A stretch of DNA of 12,065 bases from an uncultured Collinsella sp. (GTDB lineage: Bacteria; Actinomycetota; Coriobacteriia; Coriobacteriales; Coriobacteriaceae), in the NCBI GenBank assembly GCA_900552755.1, contig USAY01000056.1:1-12065 (forward strand). The letters run 5' to 3'. A program made the position numbers and the translations under genes. Shown here piece after piece: positions 6,090-12,065 of this stretch (position 1 is the first letter of the stretch; every line of letters starts with the position of its first letter). The notes under the pieces were generated by a model. That model was not told where the DNA came from, searched no databases, and was given only the letters and a program-made list of their open reading frames with translations.

Positions 6090-8174
6090 CTAGATACAGA
6101 ATCCGGGGATCACACAGGTTCGTTTGTTTGGCTTGTCCGCAGGCGTTGCGTACGTAAAGACGTCGCCGTCGTGTCCAACGCGATTCAAATAGAGCGTGCC
6201 TTCGGTCTCCGATGAGTCGGGGCTCACCGTGCGCTCCCACCAGCAGGTGTCCTTGCCCTTCCACTGGCGGACCATCGTCTCGTTCGTGGAATACGGGCTC
6301 ACCTTGAGCTCGCGGAAGAGCTGATACTCCTTGCCCTCGCCGTTGTAGATGTCTGCCAGGTAGTGATAGTCCTTGGCAAACGAATCGGGCGGTTGCGTAC
6401 CGCACAGCTCGACCATGGCGGGCAGCCAAAGGGTTGCGGGCAACTCGCTCAGACACGATGCACTGTTGGCGGCGCCAGCGTTATTCGAGATCTTTTTGAC
6501 AGATTTGATGAGTGCGCGCAACTCGTTGGGCAGCAGCTTAAGGCCGTCGCCGTTGAGCCATTCCCGCAGCTCGCAATCTGCCCAGCCGGCGCTCGGCGGT
6601 TCAGCCGCAGCGTTGCGCTCGGCAATACCCGCATCGAACATAAACGTCAGTCCGGCCTTGCCCGTCCCGTCCAGAAGCTCGTCGTGGCGGATGCCCACGA
6701 GCTGCGCGCCGACGTGCAGCCCATTGGTGAGCTTCACGCGCTTAGTGCATGGATAGGGGATATGCCCGTTGTCATCGAGCAGATGATAGCGCTTGGCAAT
6801 CTCGCGTGCCTCGCTACGGGTCTCGGCGGCCTTAATCTTGAGCGAAATCTCCTGCAGCTGATCCCAGGTGTAGTCGTCAAGTGAACCGCGGATGCCGTCC
6901 AAGTAGTCGGGGATGCCAAAGCCATGGGTTGCCGCCCCGATAACGCCAAGCCCCGCAACGGCTGCGACAACGCCACCGATAATAAAGCGGCGGCGGGTCA
7001 TGGTATCGTGCCGGGCCTGCTCCAGGATCTCTCTCGCGCGCTCGCCGGCGACGTCGACCTTAAGGTGCGTACCAGAATCGATATCAATCGCGGCCTCGTC
7101 TCCTGCGCCTTCGCGGCCCTCGGATTCGGCATCGGTGAGGTATGCCGAGAGCACCTCGAGCATCTGCTGCTCGGTGGGACGATCGCCCTGCTCGACTGAG
7201 ATGCCTTTCATGATGATTTGGACGAGCGCCTCGTCGTCACTGCATCGCGGCTCGAGCGGCGCCGGCTTGGTCTTGGTCTTTATGAGGTAGAACGAACCGG
7301 TTGCCGCGGCACCCGTCGACTCCACATCGAACGGTTTGCGACCGCTGTAGAGCTGGTACAGAATGCTCGAAAGCGCGTAGACATCGATTGCGGGCGAGCG
7401 GCGAAGGGCCGCGATGCCTTCGATATCCTGTGTGAGCATCTCGGGCGCGGCGTATGCGGGCGTGGCAAAGCGCCAGATGTCGGCGCGCCGGGTGATCGTG
7501 TCATCGCCGAGGGCCATGGTCGCGGAGCCCATGTCGATGAGGCAGGGGTCAAAGGAGCAATCGACGATCTGCTGCTCGAGCGTTCGACTGGTGGTACGGA
7601 ACATGATATTGGCGGGCGACAGGTCGCGATGGACGACCGGATTTACGAGTCCCTGGGTCATCAGGAGTGCGCGAAGCACGGCGTTTCCAACGGCGGCCAC
7701 CATCTGGGTGGTTAGCCCGCCCGAGGCATCGTGCGGAAGCAAGGGCAGCGCCTGCTTGAGCGAGGTGCCCTCGACCCACTCCATGAGGATGAGCGGGTCG
7801 TCCTCGCACGATCCATAGCCATAGACGCGCGGAAATCCGCGCAGGTGCGAGACAGTGCACAGATGACGGTACTCCTCGAACAGCGCGGCGGTATTGGCCA
7901 GGTGCGCAGCCGCTTGCTCGGCGGAGCGGTCGGGGGCTTGGCCGGAAAGGATGGCATTGTCCTTGAGTAGCTTGACGGCAAAGACCTCGCCGCTCGTGTT
8001 GGTCGCGCGCAGCACGTGCCCGATGTTGCCGTTGTTGCGGTGGGCCGTCTGGAGAATAAGCGTCATAAACCGACGCTTGGCGTCGTCCTCGGCGCTGGGG
8101 TCGACCGCCACGGCGGTATCGAACGTATCGAGACGGACGAGTTTGTCGCCATAGGCGCTATCGGTAGTATCCAT
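6090..8174 (-). CDS. Membrane Ser/Thr protein kinase with DUF6273-like C-terminal domain
   Basis: This 694-residue bacterial Hanks-type kinase should phosphorylate Ser/Thr of cytoplasmic partners. Visible: a glycine-rich turn (GNIGHV, 49-54), the ATP-site lysine K68 (FAVK), the catalytic loop HRDLSPAN (182-189, D184), DMG in place of DFG (D214), APE (243-245), D264 and GDRPT (330-334). An acidic linker leads to TRRRF and one membrane helix (about 397-415). The remaining ~275 residues, outside the cell, resemble DUF6273 in recalled family pattern: ADCELREWLNGD, LWLPAMVEL, TCWWERTVSP and a final VIPGFCI. I chose the ATG at 8174 because AAAGGAA lies just upstream; an in-frame extension to 8261 has no such support and starts inside a hairpin region. 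The FHA gene lies 171 bp upstream on the same strand. The outer domain may be a sensor or wall/ligand binder; its ligand is unknown. Confidence 0.9.
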   Translation of the reverse strand: MDTTDSAYGDKLVRLDTFDTAVAVDPSAEDDAKRRFMTLILQTAHRNNGNIGHVLRATNTSGEVFAVKLLKDNAILSGQAPDRSAEQAAAHLANTAALFEEYRHLCTVSHLRGFPRVYGYGSCEDDPLILMEWVEGTSLKQALPLLPHDASGGLTTQMVAAVGNAVLRALLMTQGLVNPVVHRDLSPANIMFRTTSRTLEQQIVDCSFDPCLIDMGSATMALGDDTITRRADIWRFATPAYAAPEMLTQDIEGIAALRRSPAIDVYALSSILYQLYSGRKPFDVESTGAAATGSFYLIKTKTKPAPLEPRCSDDEALVQIIMKGISVEQGDRPTEQQMLEVLSAYLTDAESEGREGAGDEAAIDIDSGTHLKVDVAGERAREILEQARHDTMTRRRFIIGGVVAAVAGLGVIGAATHGFGIPDYLDGIRGSLDDYTWDQLQEISLKIKAAETRSEAREIAKRYHLLDDNGHIPYPCTKRVKLTNGLHVGAQLVGIRHDELLDGTGKAGLTFMFDAGIAERNAAAEPPSAGWADCELREWLNGDGLKLLPNELRALIKSVKKISNNAGAANSASCLSELPATLWLPAMVELCGTQPPDSFAKDYHYLADIYNGEGKEYQLFRELKVSPYSTNETMVRQWKGKDTCWWERTVSPDSSETEGTLYLNRVGHDGDVFTYATPADKPNKRTCVIPGFCI

Positions 8175-8216
8175 GGCGTTCCTTTGTCTGGCATGGGTTG
8201 CCGCACGTTTACGCGA

Positions 8217-8257
8217 GCAGTGCGGATATCGGTAAAGTACCATGATAGCCGCACTGC
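8217..8257. repeat. Inverted repeat in the kinase 5' leader
   Basis: GCAGTGCGG (8217-8225) pairs perfectly with CCGCACTGC (8249-8257) across 23 nt, and the interior holds a smaller hairpin (GGTA-AAG-TACC, 8231-8241). It lies 43 bp upstream of the kinase start, so it could be an operator or an RNA stem-loop controlling the kinase after the FHA gene. The role is inferred. Confidence 0.45.
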
Positions 8258-8277
8258 CCACGTATACCGCTGAGCAT

Positions 8278-8291
8278 TGTCGTTTACGACA
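8278..8291. promoter_or_regulatory. Short palindrome between the FHA and kinase genes
   Basis: TGTCGT-TT-ACGACA is an inverted repeat with 6-bp arms. A -10-like TATACG (minus strand) lies about 14 bp further downstream in the direction of transcription. This may mark an internal kinase promoter with an operator; both points are tentative. Confidence 0.3.
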
Positions 8292-8300
8292 CAGAAGGTA

Positions 8301-8330
8301 GAAGACGAAAGACGGACGGCGACCGTCTTC
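8301..8330 (-). terminator. Weak hairpin after the FHA gene (possible attenuator)
   Basis: Two mutually exclusive 7-bp stems can form: AAGACGG with CCGTCTT (8309-8315 / 8323-8329), and GAAGACG with CGTCTTC (8301-8307 / 8324-8330). On the minus strand they begin 16 bp past the FHA stop and are followed by T-rich but not uniform sequence. It could reduce read-through into the kinase gene. The evidence is structural only. Confidence 0.3.
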
Positions 8331-8345
8331 CGATCGCTGTCCGTG

Positions 8346-9308
8346 CTAGTCCACAATGACAAGGAATGTCGTGTAGAGACCCAGATGGAGCCTGTCGCTG
8401 TTGGCGATTTCCACGGGGGGATAGACTTTGCCGGGTTCGCGTTGGTCGCGCGGCGGCTCAATCACAATATCGCCGTCGCCCGCGCCCGATTCGAGCACTG
8501 TGCCGTTGGTCGATCCAAGGCCCTGGGCGTACCAGTGCTCACCCTCGAGCCAAATGCGAAGATGCTCGCGCGAGGCGTCGGCGCCTACATCGGTGATGCT
8601 GGGCGAGGTTTTGGGCAAAGAACCAATCACGGTGCCGCGCGGATCGCGTGTGAGGGGATGGATTTGCATGTCGGCGCAGTTGTCGGCATGGGTTCTGAGC
8701 AGACCGAGGTTGGGAGCGACGGTGTGCGGCTGCTCCAGGCTGCTCATAAAGCCGCGTCCGACGGTAGTTTCGGTGGTGCCAAAGTGCCCGCCCGTCTTGC
8801 TGGCGCAAAAGCGCTCGACGGTGGTCACGCCCTGAACGGGATCGGCGAGCGCCCCCGTTGCCACAAAGAGCATAAGGTAAAGCGTGCTTTTCTCGCGCAC
8901 GGCATTGCCGTCAAAGTTGTCGATGCGATTGAGGGCATTTGCATATAGGCGGCTGTCCAGCTTGTAGCTGGCGAGAGCCGACATCATTTCGTTGGCGGCC
9001 GGACCGCGATAGTGCTCGGCGATTGCCCGATAGGCGGACTCGCCGCCGCCGAGCTTGCTGCAGATTGCCGAGGAAAGGTTGAGCGTGGTGACGGTAAAGT
9101 CGCTGTAGATGGAGGGCGCGCACTGGTCAGGCTTGCGATGGACGATGTAACGGGTGAGATACGAGCGGTTGGAAGAGCATTTCTCGAGCAGGGTACTGCC
9201 GAGATAAGAGTTTCCATTGATGAGCATTCGGGCGATCTCGAGATGTTTAAGACCGCCGAACGAGCGAATATCGTTATAGAGGACCGAGCAAGGCGTCTCT
9301 GCTGCCAC
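8346..9308 (-). CDS. FHA-domain protein, N-terminal region of unknown function
   Basis: This 320-residue, apparently cytoplasmic protein has a C-terminal forkhead-associated (FHA) domain at about 222-320. The phosphothreonine-binding marks are visible: SREH (246-249) and GSTNGT (265-270); the usual Gly-Arg of the first strand is GS here (229-230). The first ~200 residues match no family I recognise. They are helical-looking and contain several cysteines (C7, C44, C63, C83). I chose the GTG at 9308 because AAAGGAGG lies 5-6 nt before it; an upstream TTG at 9338 lacks such a site. No signal peptide or membrane helix was seen. Since a Ser/Thr kinase gene follows on the same strand, binding to the autophosphorylated kinase or to its substrates is the natural hypothesis. 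Confidence 0.85.
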   Translation of the reverse strand: MAAETPCSVLYNDIRSFGGLKHLEIARMLINGNSYLGSTLLEKCSSNRSYLTRYIVHRKPDQCAPSIYSDFTVTTLNLSSAICSKLGGGESAYRAIAEHYRGPAANEMMSALASYKLDSRLYANALNRIDNFDGNAVREKSTLYLMLFVATGALADPVQGVTTVERFCASKTGGHFGTTETTVGRGFMSSLEQPHTVAPNLGLLRTHADNCADMQIHPLTRDPRGTVIGSLPKTSPSITDVGADASREHLRIWLEGEHWYAQGLGSTNGTVLESGAGDGDIVIEPPRDQREPGKVYPPVEIANSDRLHLGLYTTFLVIVD

Positions 9309-9415
9309 GGATACCTCCTTTGATTGCTTCCTAGCCAATATGGCGATAGGAATTAATGGCCCCCGGTGGGCGACGTATTAAATGGCTGCGCAATATATAG
9401 CGTAACCAAAGCAAC

Positions 9416-9443
9416 ATTATAGGCCACATGTTCGAAATTGCAG
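9416..9443 (-). promoter_or_regulatory. Candidate promoter of the FHA gene
   Basis: On the minus strand there is a perfect -10 box TATAAT (9416-9421), with CTGCAA (9438-9443) 16 bp upstream as a poor -35. It would give a leader of about 100 nt before the GTG. The -10 match is strong and the -35 weak. Confidence 0.45.
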
Positions 9444-9487
9444 GAAGACCGAGAGATTTTGGTTGGACTGAACGGAAATCCCCCTCT

Positions 9488-9544
9488 GTCTTGTTCTATA
9501 ACATTTGGACCCGGTTTTGCCCTGCATCTGTTACAGATTGACAC
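9488..9544 (+). repeat. 57-bp palindromic element, copy 5 (divergent)
   Basis: The left arm is 9488-9503 (GTCTTGTTCTATAACA) and the right arm 9529-9544 (TGTTACAGATTGACAC), with five arm mismatches. The centre (9504-9528) is again exactly 25 nt and begins TTTGGACCCGGTTTTG, close to copy 1. It is a single copy and has the same orientation as the others. Confidence 0.75.
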
Positions 9545-9764
9545 AATCGGCCAGGCCCACCTCGTCCGCCTCGTCATCTGTGGTTTACGTGGGGGCATAC
9601 GGAGTACGGGTATACTAACCGGCGGCGAATCTGCTCCATCGCTTAGAGCTGCTGCGTCTGGACGGCGCGTGATAGGGCTGCCAAAGCGATCGCCAGCGTG
9701 CTGAGCAACGTCCTCTCTGTGCGCACCTGTTTTTGTATGTATTAGCGCACTACCAAGCACGCCC

Positions 9765-9783
9765 GCGCGGCCGCATGCCGCGC
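9765..9783 (+). promoter_or_regulatory. G/C hairpin in the helicase leader
   Basis: GCGCGG (9765-9770) pairs with CCGCGC (9778-9783) around a 7-nt loop, ending 32 bp before the chosen helicase start. Structured leaders are common for DEAD-box helicase genes, so it might affect translation. This is an inference from the fold alone. Confidence 0.3.
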
Positions 9784-9815
9784 TCATGACGCGTGCAGAT
9801 AAGGAACAACAACAT

Positions 9816-11501
<1,686 letters not shown>

Positions 11502-12065
11502 GGTGCGCGCGGGCAGCTTAAAAACGCAGCCGGGCGAGATCTGTTTTCCGGGTGGTGCCGTTGAGCGGGGGGAGACGCCGAAGCAGGCGGCGGTCCGTGA
11601 GACGATGGAGGAACTCTTGATAAACCGCTGCCAGATCCGCGTCATCGCGCCGCTAGATGTGCTGGAAGCGCCTGGAGCGATGGAGATTTCTCCATTTTTA
11701 GGGGCGCTACAGGGCTACCGCTGGTCATATTCCGAGGCGGAGGTCGATCACACCTTTTCCGTTCCGCTCCGCTGGTTCGCGGAACATGAACCAGAGCGCT
11801 ACGAGACGGAGCTTGTGACTGTGCCGGAAGAGACATTCCCATTTGAAGATGTACCAGGCGGTCGCGATTATCACTGGCGGCGCGGGCATTACGACGTTTA
11901 CTTTTACCGGCGTGAGGAAGGAATCATCTGGGGGATGACGGCGAAGATCCTGCGGTCGCTGGCGGAGATGTACCGGGAGGATATTTTTCCGAAAAGGTTG
12001 GTGTAAGGTAGCCAAGATTATTTATGGATAGAAAGCTTCAGGGGATGGGATGGAAACAGACTAGA

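Larger units (their letters stand above)
9309..9815. other. Divergent intergenic region between the FHA and helicase genes
   Basis: This 507-bp gap contains the leftward FHA promoter candidate, copy 5 of the palindromic element, and the helicase leader. A -10-like TATACT at 9611-9616 on the plus strand could start the helicase transcript, with no good -35, giving a ~190-nt leader. Small open frames here look like chance in high-GC sequence, and I see no supported gene or tRNA. Confidence 0.55.

Noticed and set aside
12024..12065. Possible start of another gene (ATG, 14 open codons to the edge)
   Set aside because: Too short, with only a distant AAGGTAG upstream; cannot be told from chance.

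Overview
The window looks like gut Coriobacteriia DNA (Actinomycetota, Collinsella-like). This rests on high GC, Ala/Arg-rich codon use, long antisense shadow frames, an LPXTG surface protein, a Ser/Thr kinase with a DUF6273-like exterior, and a DEAD-box helicase with a long basic tail. The genus is inferred from these features and was not tested by a search. The last ~0.6 kb has a different character, lower in GC and resembling Firmicutes/Lachnospiraceae.

Layout. Four genes read leftward. At the left edge is the start and most of a Cu(+)-exporting P-type ATPase (copA, 1-2016, C-terminus outside the window). Its promoter has a 19-bp spacer containing a perfect C5/G5 palindrome of the kind bound by copper sensors. 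Next is a 1111-residue sortase-anchored protein (2434-5769) in which a CAP/SCP domain sits between two very long Ala-rich coiled-coil arms, the architecture of enterococcal PrgA. Then comes a membrane Ser/Thr kinase with a DUF6273-like outer domain (6090-8174), preceded by an FHA-domain protein (8346-9308). The last two probably form a phospho-signalling pair. Reading rightward from 9816 is a DEAD-box RNA helicase, whose 3' end runs into a NUDIX (CoA-pyrophosphatase type) gene lacking its N-terminus.

Two features do not reduce to ordinary genes. First, a family of five 57-bp imperfect palindromes lies only in intergenic gaps. Each has 16-bp arms (consensus GTCTCGATCTGTAACA) around a centre of exactly 25 nt, and all five face the same way. 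Four form two doublets with an 80-81 bp period, and these doublets bracket the surface-protein gene. Second, there is a sharp junction near 11441-11453. There a Coriobacteriia-type helicase tail switches into the middle of a NUDIX coding frame with lower GC. It is either a real recombination or, quite possibly, a chimeric assembly close to a contig end.

Links between genes are limited. The FHA protein and kinase are plausible partners. The copper pump, surface protein and helicase appear to be independent transcription units. I saw no tRNA, rRNA, CRISPR array or insertion sequence.
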